From: Metallyticus violacea
Lineage: Eukaryota > Arthropoda > Insecta > Mantodea > Metallyticidae
Length of the DNA stretch: 64,000 nucleotides
NCBI GenBank assembly: GCA_030762175.1
Contig: CM060831.1
Span: forward strand, 143,851,001-143,915,000
Direction of reading: 5' to 3'
Position 1 is the stretch's first letter. Each line of letters starts with the position of its first letter. Below, piece after piece: positions 33,156-44,466 of the stretch. The position numbers were made by a program, and so were the translations under genes. The notes beneath the pieces were generated by a model, which was not told the origin of the DNA, did not search any database, and was given only the letters and a program-made list of their open reading frames with translations.

Positions 33156-35544
33156 GTACGTTATACTTTATATATTATAGATCTATACTATATATACTTT
33201 CTTTAGATTTTATATTATTTATTGTATTATTTTGTCTTTATTTTTATATTTAGCTTAATGCTGTCTCTCTATATAGTAACAAGAAATATCTCTAAATGTC
33301 TGGGAGAAAACAAAGTGGCCTGGACGGTTTTATGTCCCCTTATGTTACATGTTATAATGACGAACGACGAAAGAAAGACAAAGGAGGAAAATGCTAAATT
33401 AGAAGTTTTGTTCCCGATTTCTTGTTTCATTCTAGAATCAGAAAGGTAAACCGAAAGTACAAAGACAGAAGCAAACGACAATAAGGCGGGATATTCTTTT
33501 AAACGAGGAAAGTAGGATAGGATTAGGTTCCATCAGAGAAACGGAAGAAGCAGCGGAATTCAGAGCTAGGAAAGGAAATGGCGGGGCAGTGAATGAAAGA
33601 AAACAAAATGCGGAGGCAGAGCAAAGCCGGGACGTCACCCACAATCAAAATGAAAGGAAGGATGGAGCTGGCTGCTACATATTTTATCATCCGAAACAGT
33701 AGAGGGAACTCCGAGCATAGCCCCACGTGTCTGCGAGCCACAGCACAACACAAGCATTTTCTAATCCCCAAGAGTTTTCCAGGCCAAGTCGTTATATCCT
33801 ATGATGCATGTAGAAAACTAAAATAGCCAGGGATATTAACGTTCATTGTTGTTAGTGATTTTTTCCTATGATGGCTACAGCTTATTTGACAACTACTTAT
33901 ATTTCAGTTGCTAAAAGCACCAGCGCAACTTGTTGCATCAAAAATAAAACTAACAACTTTTATTTTACATGCGAATACACAATTACAAGTATTTACAACG
34001 TTCCGGCTAGTAACATTGTGTTAATTTATTGTTGGCCGGGGACCATCGCGCACTGGGCCAAGGTTACACGATAGTTCCGACATTATAGAAAACATTTCCC
34101 TCGCTGAACGCAGCACGTGGATTGTTAGTCGCCGTTTTCTGTTATTACCGCGCTACTCTAAAGATTAACCACCGAGGCATCAAAGACTGCCTGGCTGGCA
34201 GCGATATCAGTATCGCAATCTTCAGCGTTGGCGTATTGTTGTTCTTTTAAAGTCTCCAAATATTAAGAGCACACGATAAACTCGACTAGCATCACAGAAT
34301 GTATCACGTAATCTAACAGAATGACGAATAAAGAAAACCGAGATACTTTTAAACGCTCCTTTTACTTCACGTGGAGTGATTTCCATGCTTCGTTGTTTCA
34401 GTGGCTAAGGATGTGATACATGCGGGACTTAAAGCAGTGTACTGTAATTTGTTCTTCCCAGAGTCAACAATGCACACTGTAGTTACAGAATCTCAGGAGA
34501 TCCACCGGTTAACTTTTACAATAGTATGATAATATAAGAGCAGCATAATTCAAGTATTTGTGCTATATGCTTCTGGTGGGCGTTATTAATACATTGTATT
34601 AGTGTAGTAAATTTCAATGTAGCATATTTAAACGCAATATTACGACCATAACAAGAAAAGTAAAATCTACAGGAATAACTCCTATACTCTAGAGTAACTT
34701 AAAGACAAAAATTAGAAGAATAACATAAGCAGTGTGTTGCAAAAAAATGCAACTTTTATTACAAAAAGTCGGAAATGTGTGACTGCATACGTGCACCAAT
34801 CCGAAAAACTCCTATAGCATAGCTTACAACATAAAACAAACATTCTGTGCATGCTAATATTGATCAAAGTTGTACGAGTACTTATCGAGACTGGCGAACA
34901 GGCGTTATCTTGCGTTCAGCTACGGAAGTACGCCAAAAACAACTGTGTACCAACTAAGTACTATAGCTAACGTTTATTTATTTTTTTTCGGAAAGAGGAA
35001 AAAAAAACTGCGAACTTAGGAATAAAATGCAAAAGAGAAGAGTTCATACAGCATCGAAGCTTGTAATTTAGGGGTAACTCAGTTTAAGTAACCATACTTC
35101 TAATAAAGAAAAATATACGTTTAATATATTAAGATGCACATAGTGGGCGTCCAAGGAAAGCTGTTTAATGAAATTTATTCATTGTTTATTACGAATATAT
35201 AATTTTTCTTTAGATATTTTATGTGAATAATAATAATGAAGAAACATTTATACAAATTCAGGACTTTCATAATATTAATACCAGACCGAAAACAACTCAT
35301 ATTCAATCTTGTTTAATAAAGAATATATAGCTCTTAATTTATTATAATAGGTATACAAAACATAAGACGTATGTACATCCTTTGACAAAAAATAATAAAT
35401 AAAAATGATTCATCGCTTTAAACGCAAAATTCTTCTAGTCCTACTTGTTACAGCGCGAGGTTCACAAAGTATCCAGCAAAGCAGTGTAGTCACTGCAGCA
35501 ATTGTGTTGTATGACATGCACTAAAAACGCTGCCCGGTGTGTGT
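33156..35544. other. No recognised gene
   Basis: AT-rich start, then a moderately purine-rich stretch at 33360-33840 with overlapping short frames on both strands. 34120-34260 is GC-richer. No family resemblance was recognised. Confidence 0.45.
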
Positions 35545-35606
35545 TCCGTTAGCTCTGTGGCAGGGCGTGCAGTGATGCCGTGGATAAGAGGGCAGGTTCG
35601 CCTTCC
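35545..35606 (+). other. tRNA-like sequence (possible SINE head)
   Basis: TTAGCTCTGTGGCAGGGC has a D-arm in which GCTC can pair with GGGC, and GGCAGGTTCGCCTTCC resembles a B box. The acceptor ends do not pair properly, so it is not a functional tRNA. It is followed within 10 bases by a T run that could end RNA polymerase III transcription. It is not a copy of SINE family 1 or 2. Confidence 0.45.
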
Positions 35607-36160
35607 GGCATGAAACAATTATTTTTTTTAAATAAATCTATGTAACATTATGAAAAACTAGTTTCATAATATTTTTAGCATACACAGATAACTTTAACAT
35701 ATATGTACATAGTATAATGAATATTATAATATTTCCTTTAGTATTTGTTCTATCAAAATGCAACATACTGCACATGCATCCCTTATACATGCAAAAAGGT
35801 CAAAAGATGACATATGTGCACAAATTCAAGGAGCCTGGGACGTTGTAGCCTCTCGTCCACACTACTATAGAAATTTGACATCATCTATGCCCCGAAGATT
35901 GAGGGCTGTTATACATGCTGAGGGTTTATACACCTGATATTTATTTGTGTTTATTTCGATGTGTTTTCACTTTAGAACATAACCTTTTTGATCATTTATT
36001 GTTAACTAATTTGAAAAGAATACATTAGTTTGTGATTACATTTTGTGTATGCATAGGCAATGTCATAAAACTCAAATGAAACACTAAAATATAACATAAT
36101 ATTAAGGCAACATAATGCTCTACCTTTATAAAACCAATAATAAAAAATGAAACAAAAGTT
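35607..36160. other. AT-rich spacer
   Basis: Nothing recognisable. Confidence 0.5.
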
Positions 36161-36233
36161 GTGTGGAATTTGAACCCAGAAGATTACGCAGAAGAGCAAT
36201 GTCTTCTAAACCGCTCGGCCAGCGCTCTTCTAC
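36161..36233 (-). other. tRNA-like sequence, Leu/Ser type (possible pseudogene or SINE head)
   Basis: The minus strand reads GCGCTGGCCGAGCGGTTTAG, an A box very like Leu or Ser tRNA, and later TCTGGGTTCAAATTCC as a B box. The spacing is tRNA-like. I could not pair the acceptor stem or see a proper anticodon arm, and the downstream sequence is AT-rich. It differs from SINE family 1 outside the boxes. Confidence 0.5.
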
Positions 36234-37387
36234 CCTACGTTCTCCTTCCAGATGCTTATGATTACTTTATAGACAAATCGCCCACTGCAGTGTGCACTCG
36301 CTGCATGCGCTTTGGGCTGCGACCAAAGATAGCTTACACCGTTGTCGAATACTGTATTAAGACCCCATTCGCCTCTCCCTGACAGTGGAACAGAAAATTA
36401 CTGATACCTTGCGCAAGGGAGGGTGGGCCTTGGGTCTTATTATATGTGATTCAGTTATCTAGCCCACAGACATGCACTAATTTAAACAAAGAAACATTTC
36501 AATTTGTCAATAAAAATAACACACAAAATCCAGTACACTGATTTTGGGAGGGCTTAGCCTAAATGAATGCTTCGCCCCTCGGGGAAGGATATATATAATA
36601 CTTTATAAACTTTAACACTTAATTTATTTACTTTATATTTTCTAAAACTTTTAACTTAATTTCCTGTCCTGATCATTTCAAGATGTAAAGAAGTATATTT
36701 AGTATATCCGTTATCATTTAAAACAATTTCTGTTTAATTTCCATTTAAATTAAGAATTAACGCGAAAAATATATAGCATATATTGCTGATCTATCACATA
36801 TTATTTTAGGAGGCGAAATTCCTAATTCCATATTATGAATTGTGAATTAATATTATACATCTTCTAATACAGCATTTTAACTAAGCTAAGGTAAGGTCCC
36901 CAAATATTGTTCCCTTTTTTTGTTTTTGCCCATAACTCTATGGTATTGGTTGAATGAAGGAAGAACATATAAGTTTCTCTACATCCTACATACGTTTACT
37001 ATTAGGGATTAAGTCACTTTGATAATAACATATAGTACAAGATAATAAATAATGATCAACTGAAAAGTGTCGTTATTTTATTTCTGAAAAAGTGATATGG
37101 CTTCTATAATCAAGTACATGTTATAAATCCAAATAAACTAAGGCTCTATATAATCTAGCAAAAATTGTCAATTTTAGAGGAAGTCTTGATATAACAGAAA
37201 ATATTACAAAGGATTAAATAAACGCTTTAAACTAATTTGGAAAGGAAATGTTCCATTCAGTTTATGTTCATCAGGAAAAGCATAAAGAATACAAATATAT
37301 TTCAACATTTAGTCGCGAATAACACAGACAATTTTTAGACAAAATTAAAGACACAACTTTTTATGTTTAATAAAAGAAGCTTGTGTT
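36234..37387. other. No recognised gene
   Basis: A GC-richer patch at 36240-36400, then AT-rich sequence. Confidence 0.45.
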
Positions 37388-37765
37388 TCAAAGCTTCCAA
37401 AGAGTATAAAGTACCCGTATGTTATAAATTGAATAGAAGAGCATAAATGGAAATGCTACTATACAAAGAAGGTTCTTCAGTAACTCCAATTTGTGGTGCA
37501 TTCTGCTGTTCATTACTATTGAAGCACAGAATTCTGGGACATCATAACTTGCCGACTCAGCTATAGAGGGATGCGAACTATTGTAAAAGCAAACGTCCAT
37601 TTTACGAGTTGGAAAAAGTTTTAGGTTTATATCCTGCAGTTTCAGCATTGGTATGTGAAATAACATCTCAACATAAAACTCACATAAAATGTTTATATCT
37701 GCCCATTTAAAGGTTAATTGAGTTTCAAGGATCTTGTTGTATGCACCAGAAATAAAGCTGGACAT
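37388..37765 (-). CDS. Unrecognised 125-codon open frame
   Basis: The longest minus-strand frame in this part of the window. It starts at an ATG in a context of TTACATTTATG and ends TTTGGAAGCTTTGA. It has an average-looking mix of residues, with segments such as FPTRKMDVCFYNSSHPSI and YDVPEFCASIVMNSRMHHKL, and a hydrophobic stretch near its C-terminus (NLLCIVAFPFMLFYSIYNI, residues about 97-115) that could be a membrane segment. I do not recognise the family. Upstream there is no clear promoter or splice site. It could be an exon fragment, a transposon remnant or chance; the last is quite possible in sequence of this composition. Confidence 0.25.
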   Translation of the reverse strand: MSSFISGAYNKILETQLTFKWADINILCEFYVEMLFHIPMLKLQDINLKLFPTRKMDVCFYNSSHPSIAESASYDVPEFCASIVMNSRMHHKLELLKNLLCIVAFPFMLFYSIYNIRVLYTLWKL

Positions 37766-38692
37766 AAATGTAAGCTATGGGCAGAGGTTATGGGCCACTT
37801 CATATGTGTGCCCACAACCCTATAATGCTGAAAAAAAACAAAACATAATAATAAGAACATGATTTTAAAACATAAAATGTCTCGCAGTTTCCCGGATCAT
37901 AATGGAAAATCTGACCAATGGAATTGCTACACACCTGTGACAGGAGAGGCTAAATTAATTGAATCTATTATTAATGATCGTCTTCAGTAACACGACATTT
38001 TATGATGACGTAAGAGAGGACATATGTCAGACGTGGACCCAGAAGAACTGTGTAGGTGAAGGAAGTGCATATATATTTACAAATTTTAAACTATGTCAAT
38101 AAATTATATTATGTTTGTATGTTTGTTAACTTCCGCACATGTCTGTATATTTTCAGAACAACGGTTAACTGTTCAAGACAAAGTATTAAATTTTATTTAA
38201 GCTCATGTAAATAAAAAAAAACTTGCAGGACTACCATTTTTATAAAAAAAAATGCATATCATTACATTAATGTTCTTCAACTTCACTCTTTTCCCTTGCA
38301 CAGTATCTCTAAAGACCGAAAAACTTTGTGGTGGGTAAGTAATCATTTTTGAAATACTTTTTGTTGAGGAACCATGGGCTACGAACACTCATTTCAACGC
38401 GAGATGGTCTGGAAGGAGAATGAAAGTTACTACAATGGATCGACCCTTACCGTGGGTGGACTCAACCGTGTTAGAATGGTCTGCCCAGACTGTTGTTCCA
38501 CCGCTGGCGCTTACGTGTACAGTTTTGATGTCACAGGTTGAGCATGCTTGTGCGGGTTTGTTCTGTGACTCAAGGTCGATCTGGGACTGTGACGTCTGCA
38601 TTAATGCTACTGTTTGTTTACTCCCTGCGCTCACTATTATTCATCTACTCAGTCTATTTACTTCTTGTGATTCATTCAACACATTGGTTATC
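37766..38692. other. No recognised gene; GC-richer patch
   Basis: 38410-38600 is GC-richer and open in more than one frame, which reflects composition. No similarity recognised. Confidence 0.4.
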
Positions 38693-38960
38693 AGTCAAAG
38701 ATTATGGTTTCAATATGAAGGGGCACCAGGTCATTTTGGGAATGAAGTAGCTATATTCGATTATCATCGGATAGGTCGAGTGGCTCTTGCGTGGCAGCCG
38801 GGCTCTTCTGACCTCACCCTTCTGTGTGGGTCCGTATGAAGTCTGTAGTTTATGAAACCCCTGTTGATTCCGAAGATTTTGTAGCACGTATAGTTAATGC
38901 AGCAGCTGAGGGAAATGGTTCGGGTCTTTGAGATGGTATGGCAAAGGGTAATATATCGAT
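38693..38960 (+). pseudogene. C-terminal fragment of a DUF4817-type DDE transposase
   Basis: Translation gives WFQYEGAPGHFGNEVAIF (the family's WFQ(H/Q)DGAPAHF around the second catalytic Asp, here Asp changed to Glu), then ALAWQPGSSDLTLL (family WPARSPDLTPLDF) and, after a stop and shift, SLVYETPVDSEDFVARIVNA (family LKxxVYxTPVxxxxxLxxRI). The first half of the transposase is absent. The spacing of motifs matches the family, with about 40 residues between Asp-region and WPARSPDL and a short deletion where the third acidic residue should be. Confidence 0.82.
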
Positions 38961-39907
38961 GTACTCTTTGTCTGTTCTAGTGAATATAGTAAAGTAGTCG
39001 ATTCATATCGTAATTTAACACTGAAGTATTTTCCCTTCTCTATTTATTTGTGTTTTTCTATATATTTGTGTCAAAATACTTGTAACATGAATTATTTCTT
39101 TATTAAATTCATTAATTAATTTTCACGTAATTCATTTTCTGTAAAATCGCCCAATTTAATGACAAAGTTGTTTTGCGCCGAAACGTAATATGGCAAGCAC
39201 TGGGTTTCTTAACAAAATTTGTTTTAATATCGTTTATTTACACGATCCTAAATTTTGTCGGTCTAATGAAGAAGAAGATTACAAAAGAAGATTAAGAGGT
39301 GTTAAATATCCAAGTTACGGGACCGGGAAGAAGATTGTCAAAGAAGATGTAAGATGTACGCAAGTATACTTACTTTAGATAGGGTGAGGAAGGTGCTGGT
39401 TACCTGCACTTCAACCGTTCGGCTTACGACGGAACACTTAGTTTAGGTAGATCGCTTGGCTACCAGCTATTCGTTATGTTTATTGGCATCCAGTAGATTT
39501 GCAATCTTATTTAATTTGTTTTCTTCAGTGGTGAAATGTTTAATTTTTAAGTTATATTTTTAATTTGATTATATAAATCTAGATTTAATCTGTAAAATTA
39601 TGTATTGCGGAAAAAAAAGAAAATTTAATAAATAATAAAAATAGGAAGCATACGTCCCGAAATAGGTAACAAGGTGCCGGCACGGAGTATTGCAGATTTT
39701 ATTTTATTTTTTATTAAATTGTTTCAAAATGGTATAAGGGCTAAAAGGTGGGAGGGGAGGAAGAGATATCAGATTAGCCAGTCGTTACAAAATACTGTAC
39801 ATTATTGTGACATTACTTTAACAAAAAAAATGGTATTTTAGTCTCACCATTGATTTCTTTTTTTATTCTATCCAAATAAAAAAAAACAATTAATCTTTGG
39901 TCTGAAG
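38961..39907. other. AT-rich spacer
   Basis: No recognised gene; a 62-codon frame at 39190-39378 is unremarkable. Confidence 0.45.
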
Positions 39908-40368
39908 TTTAAAACCAATTGTGATTAAATTTAATGTTTCACTCCCTCACTTCCAGCTATCTCGGTTTAAAATTTCAAATGACACACATACATTTTCATG
40001 CTTAAATTTTAATGTAATTGTATAGTTGCCTGACAGTTTGAACTACTGTTGCTGTTTGAATATGCATAGAATAAAAAAATAGTTTTAGGATGAAACACAA
40101 TTATTTTGGGAAACATTACGATTACTAATATTACAGAAATACCAACAATAATGGATACTCATCATTTTGTTTTTGTAGTTTGTAGTTTTATGCTATTCAA
40201 ATTCAAATAACAATACAGGCTGACAGTCAATGATAGAAAACAAAAGATGTGATAACAATTACACCCTCTTTAAAATGTAAGGATATACATGTAGGAGTGC
40301 CACTTGAAATTTCAGATGACTGGAAGTTAGGAGGTGAAACCTAAAGTTTAATCAACATTGGTTTTAAA
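39908..40368. mobile_element. Long-TIR MITE-like element, copy 1
   Basis: The two ends, TTTAAAACCAATTGTGATTA at 39908 and the inverted TAATCAACATTGGTTTTAAA ending 40368, are inverted repeats that extend inward for about 110 bp (shared GTTTCACTCC/CCTCACTTCCAG and AAATTTCAAATGACAC segments). The short central part is shared with 50673-51231, including ACAAAAGATGTGATAACAAT and TACTAATATTACAGAAATA. No coding capacity. Flanking duplication is unclear. Confidence 0.72.
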
Positions 40369-42195
40369 AATCCGCTTCAACGTCTAAATTAACAGTTTTT
40401 TATTGAATTATATTAATGTTAAATAGGCAGTTATGCAGACTGGGAAGTTTAGAAATGAAATATCTGTATATACTGTGTATATGCACTCAGAATATTATTC
40501 AGTTAATGTAAAATATTAGGGTTTAAGATAAAGGAGATAAAATAAGCCAAAATGCCATATAAACATACAATGGAAATCGCCGAGATATAATGGACCTTTA
40601 TTTGTGTATCTATGTTCTGCGTCACTGCGTCTCGGCAGTTATAACTCGACTGTCGTTTATTTATCGATGCGCATAATTGCACGTGTGTGTTACTCGTTCG
40701 TAAATACTGGCAAATAGGTTCATTTAAAGCATGCTAGACGACATTTCGGACTGAATTGGTGCAAGATATGTAACATCAAAGTTTAGAACCAGAGAGTTAG
40801 AGGCAATAAGAAATGTGTCAAGAGAGAAAATATCACGTGTTCAGGAATTAAATATAGCGTCCACGAAAAAGATGTTCTGTTCTGCTTATGATTTAGGCAT
40901 TTTATGACTCAGAATCCTGGAATTTCAAACGTCACTTAATTTACAGATGAAGTTAAAATGTAAATTCTCAAAAGAAATTCCTCATAAATACTTACAGGCA
41001 ACAGTTTGGGACCTATAGTAAGAGAATTATTCTGGACAAGCCCTCCGGCTTGATACTTGAGAAATAATTATAAGAAGGAAAATAACTGACGTGTTGTAGA
41101 AATGAACAGAATAAAAAATACTGAAAAAATGAATAAAGAAAGAATGAATAACACCTCGTTAAAAATCAGAATCAGCTGATAAGCATGATATTTTCTAAGT
41201 TTATGTTCAGATTTCGACACTTGCTGCTGCCTTGGAAGTTGCCTTTAGGTCATCAAAGGAATATAACCTGGTCCTCCAGGTTAAGGGGTTATAGCAAGTG
41301 GCCAGCTCCCAATAATGCACTAAAATCGAACAAATCGTTTCTATGTGACAATTTGTTACATAAAAGCGAAGCATTGACATTTCACTATATATTAAAAATG
41401 TCCCAGACGTAGAGATGTTTAATTTTCTTTCCCAAATGAAGAAATCTACCCTAAAATCGTAAAACAATGTAACATATTGAACCATAATTCACCCAGATAT
41501 TTTCTGGCGATGCAGAAGAGCGGTGGAAAAGTTTCCCCAACGAAAACTTCGCCCTTCAAAACGTTACGTTAGAAAATGAAAGGTGATGACAGTTTGGGGG
41601 TGACAACTGCCGGGTTGGGGTACCGCTATGAAAATTAAGGCAGCCAAGCGAGTAATATCCAAACTGTGGGGAGGGATATTCATTAATAGCGGGTGGAAGA
41701 GATATGGTGGCAGCGGTTGTTAATGTAATTATTGCCGCGTCGGGGCTGTGTATGTATGTGGGTATCTTTATGCCTTTTTCCTTCAGTCTGTGTATCTGTT
41801 ACTTACACAAGCCGACGTTCCTCGCGATATTAAATTCAATAATTCTTGTCCAGTGTGTTTCTGTTGGCCCGCAGTTTCATAAAACTCACCAAAGCACTGA
41901 ATTCTTAGAAAGAGAAGTTTCGTCTTTTAGGATGCGCCATGCCGAATGAATAAGGTAAATTGTATGCGACAGAGTTGATAATGTACTTAAACAGAAATAT
42001 ATATATAGGCTATCCAGGAATTCTTTCTATTGTTTATTGCTAGGTTCTTATTAAGTTAATATTCATCACAGCCAAACCTCACGGTTATGGCCACACTGGT
42101 GTTCTCCGAGGTGGGAGCGGTATTGCCAACTTCAAAATTACTACTTTAATATAGCATAATTCCCATATAAACCCTAGCTAGGATAATACAATGAA
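40369..42195. other. No recognised gene
   Basis: AT-rich, with a GC-richer patch at 41500-41780. The 75- to 92-codon frames at 41185-41485 overlap on opposite strands and show no family resemblance. Confidence 0.45.
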
Positions 42196-42439
42196 TATAC
42201 AGGGTGTTTCTTAACATGTGGGAAATCTTTGGGAGTTCAACGTCCCTAACCGCCGGACTAGTTTAATAGTGTTACAACTCAAACATTATTATTTTGAGAT
42301 ATTTATGCAAAATGCACTTAAATATTCAAAGAATGAGATAGCAACAGGAATTCACTGTGTTATTATAGAGCTTTTGAAGTTCGCATGAGAAGAAATTAAA
42401 ATAAGGTATTTACAAATAATAAATATATGTTGGGAAAAG
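42196..42439 (+). repeat. Possible transposon left edge
   Basis: ATACAGGGTGTTTCTTAACA resembles the start of many insect DDE transposons of the GGGTGTTTC type. Nothing downstream supports a transposase of that type before the reverse-transcriptase fragment begins. Confidence 0.3.
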
Positions 42440-42742
42440 GTACCATCTCTGAGAAATGGGAGAAAGCAAGTGTGTTCCTCTTTTAAAAAAGGGTAAACTA
42501 CAAGATTGTAATATTTACAGAGGCATTACATTATTACGTATAGTGTATAACATATTCAAAGATTATTACAAGTAGAATAAATACAATTAGTGAATTCTCA
42601 TTAAGCAAAGGATAATGTGGATTTCGTAAACGTCGTTCATGCCCAGATGGGGTGTTTGTTACGGAATAACTAGCGAGAATATAATAATCTACATATACTT
42701 AATTTCGAAAAGATCTTCGACAAGCTACTATGAACTAGGTTT
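42440..42742 (+). pseudogene. Non-LTR retrotransposon reverse-transcriptase fragment
   Basis: Frame-hopping plus-strand translation gives PLFKKGKLQDCNIYRGITLL (the LINE pattern PIFKKGDxxDCxNYRGISLL), then IVYNIFKDY, then CGFRKRRSCPDGVFVTE (QCGFRxxRSTxDxIFxxR) and NFEKIFDKL (FxDFxKAFDxV, which in a live enzyme holds the first catalytic Asp). This is the N-terminal third of the polymerase domain; the YADD region is absent. It stops abruptly where mariner sequence begins at about 42743. Confidence 0.75.
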
Positions 42743-43601
42743 CAAACAATTTCAAAGGAAGGTGGACCCGAAGGTAAAATTTGTGTTTTAATGGAAGAAA
42801 ACATTAACACCTCTGCAGTCATCTTGAGAGAGAATCGTTAAATAACATAAAGAAAACTATTAGAAATTCTGAAAGCTTCACTTAATATCACCCACAAGTT
42901 AGTAATTGAAAAGTTATACATCAGACGTGTTTGTGCAAGGGACGATTCCAAGACAGCTGATTCCTGAACAAAAGGAAATTTCCAAGCAGCTTTGCATGCA
43001 GTTGAAGATGATGTTATATGAAGATGCGCAGTTTTTTTCGAAGGTCTCCTGATGAAACTTGGCTACATTATTTCCATCTTGAGAGCAAACAGCAAAGCTC
43101 TGTATGGGAAAGGGGGAAAAAAGTGGATGTCACTTTACAATGTTCAAGGAATTGCTTTCCAGTATATCGTACCTCACACGTAACTGTAAATGGACAATAG
43201 TACAGAGATGTCCTGAAAGATTCTGCAAAAGATCATATTTCAGTGCAACAAGCTGGATGCTGCACCGCGATAATGCACAGCCGCACACCGGAAATATTGT
43301 TGCTCAAAATCTGACAAAAATCAATGTGAAGTGTGTTCCTCACTCTCCCTATTGCCCAAATTTATCATGGTGTAACTTTTTACTTTTTCCAAAATTGAAG
43401 AAAGACCTTCGAGGGAAGCATTTCCCATCCTCAGAAGCAGTGGAAGGATTCTGAAGGATGATTTCCAGCAAGTCCTTGAAGACTTGCAGAAAAGCTGGAA
43501 CAGGTGCACTGAATCCAACGAAAACAACTTTGAGAAAAATGAAACTTTAAGACGAGAAAAGTATGCGTAAAAAAATTATGATCATTCTTTATTGAATAGC
43601 C
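42743..43601 (+). pseudogene. Mariner transposase, 5'-truncated, with 3' terminal repeat
   Basis: Landmarks in order: ENINTSAVILREN near 42790, LHAVEDDVI near 42995, DETWLHYF...ESKQQSSVWERG near 43053-43118 (first catalytic Asp preserved), WMLHRDNAQPHTG near 43253-43290 (second Asp preserved), VPHSPYCPNLSWCNFLLFPKLKKDLRGKHF near 43338-43425 (third Asp replaced by Asn). The terminal repeat is at 43568-43601 (AAATTATGATCATTCTTTAT). It matches the remnant at 18150-18612. Frameshifts separate the domains. No left terminal repeat is present; the left side abuts the reverse-transcriptase fragment. Confidence 0.87.
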
Positions 43602-43604
43602 CTT

Positions 43605-43710
43605 CTCAGTAAGCTCATTGACCTCTACTAATTTTGTTCTGCCCGATCGCTTTTTATCAAATTTGTTCACTAGCTTGCAGAGTGATTTTACAGCAGGGTT
43701 CATTTCTCAA
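43605..43710 (-). pseudogene. Possible transposase helix-turn-helix fragment
   Basis: The minus strand reads AVKSLCKLVNKFDKKRSGRT followed by KLVEV, resembling the linker IxRLVxKFxxTGSVxDKKRSGRPK of mariner/DUF4817 DNA-binding domains. It lies immediately past the mariner terminal repeat. It is short and the TGSV part is absent. Confidence 0.4.
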
Positions 43711-44466
43711 TCAGAATAACGTTCTTCTCAATGCACTGGTATATGCTCTACTGCAAACCAAACTGTTAATACGCATAGAATACACATTCGTTTCAAACTA
43801 CGAACTTAATTTAGATAAACTTTATACTAACAAACTTGGATTTCACGAACTAAACTGCACTCTGCAATTTGTCTAAACTTTCAGTGGCGGGGTTTCCTCA
43901 TGGCAACGACTTTTTTCTGTAAACTAAAGCTCAGCGTGAAGTGGTCAGAAACTGTTGGATAGGAAACGTGTTAGTCCCCCATTTGCATAAAGCGCGTTAT
44001 GTTTTCCACAGTTGCAGCCACTATCACTGTTGTTAATAATTCACCAGCAGAGCGTGTTGGTTACATACATGCCTAACTTACCTAACAAACTTCGAACAGT
44101 ATTTTGCAAGTCATATCTCTCTGTCTTTATCTTGCTTGTTTCTCCAGGTTGTTCAGTGGCGTAACCACAGGGACCGAAAGCTTCTGTGTTTGGGATCTCG
44201 TTGGACGTTAGAATAGAGAATAAAACTGGGTGTGTCACTTAAAAATGTCTCTTCAAATATTTGTCCTTATAAAAGACAAACCTCAGTTTATAGGCTAAAT
44301 CTGTAAAACAACCTTCAAAGAACAACGATTCTCATCTACCTTCATGAATACCAAATAAAATCCAAAATTTCTAGTTTGGTGTTATTGTCTCTCTATAGTA
44401 GACAAACAATTGCAGTAAATCCAAAATCTTTTAGACATTTCTCTTCTGAATACACAAACTGAACCC
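43711..44466. other. No recognised gene
   Basis: Mixed composition, no recognisable features. Confidence 0.4.

Noticed and set aside
33222..33826. Overlapping frames on both strands
   Set aside because: Purine-rich sequence leaves several frames open at once; no family resemblance in any of them.
35545..35606. Functional tRNA gene
   Set aside because: The acceptor stem does not pair and the T arm is irregular.
38420..38839. 139-codon plus-strand frame
   Set aside because: Its last part overlaps the genuine DDE transposase relic (from about 38693), but the first part is open on both strands in GC-richer sequence and matches nothing known to me.
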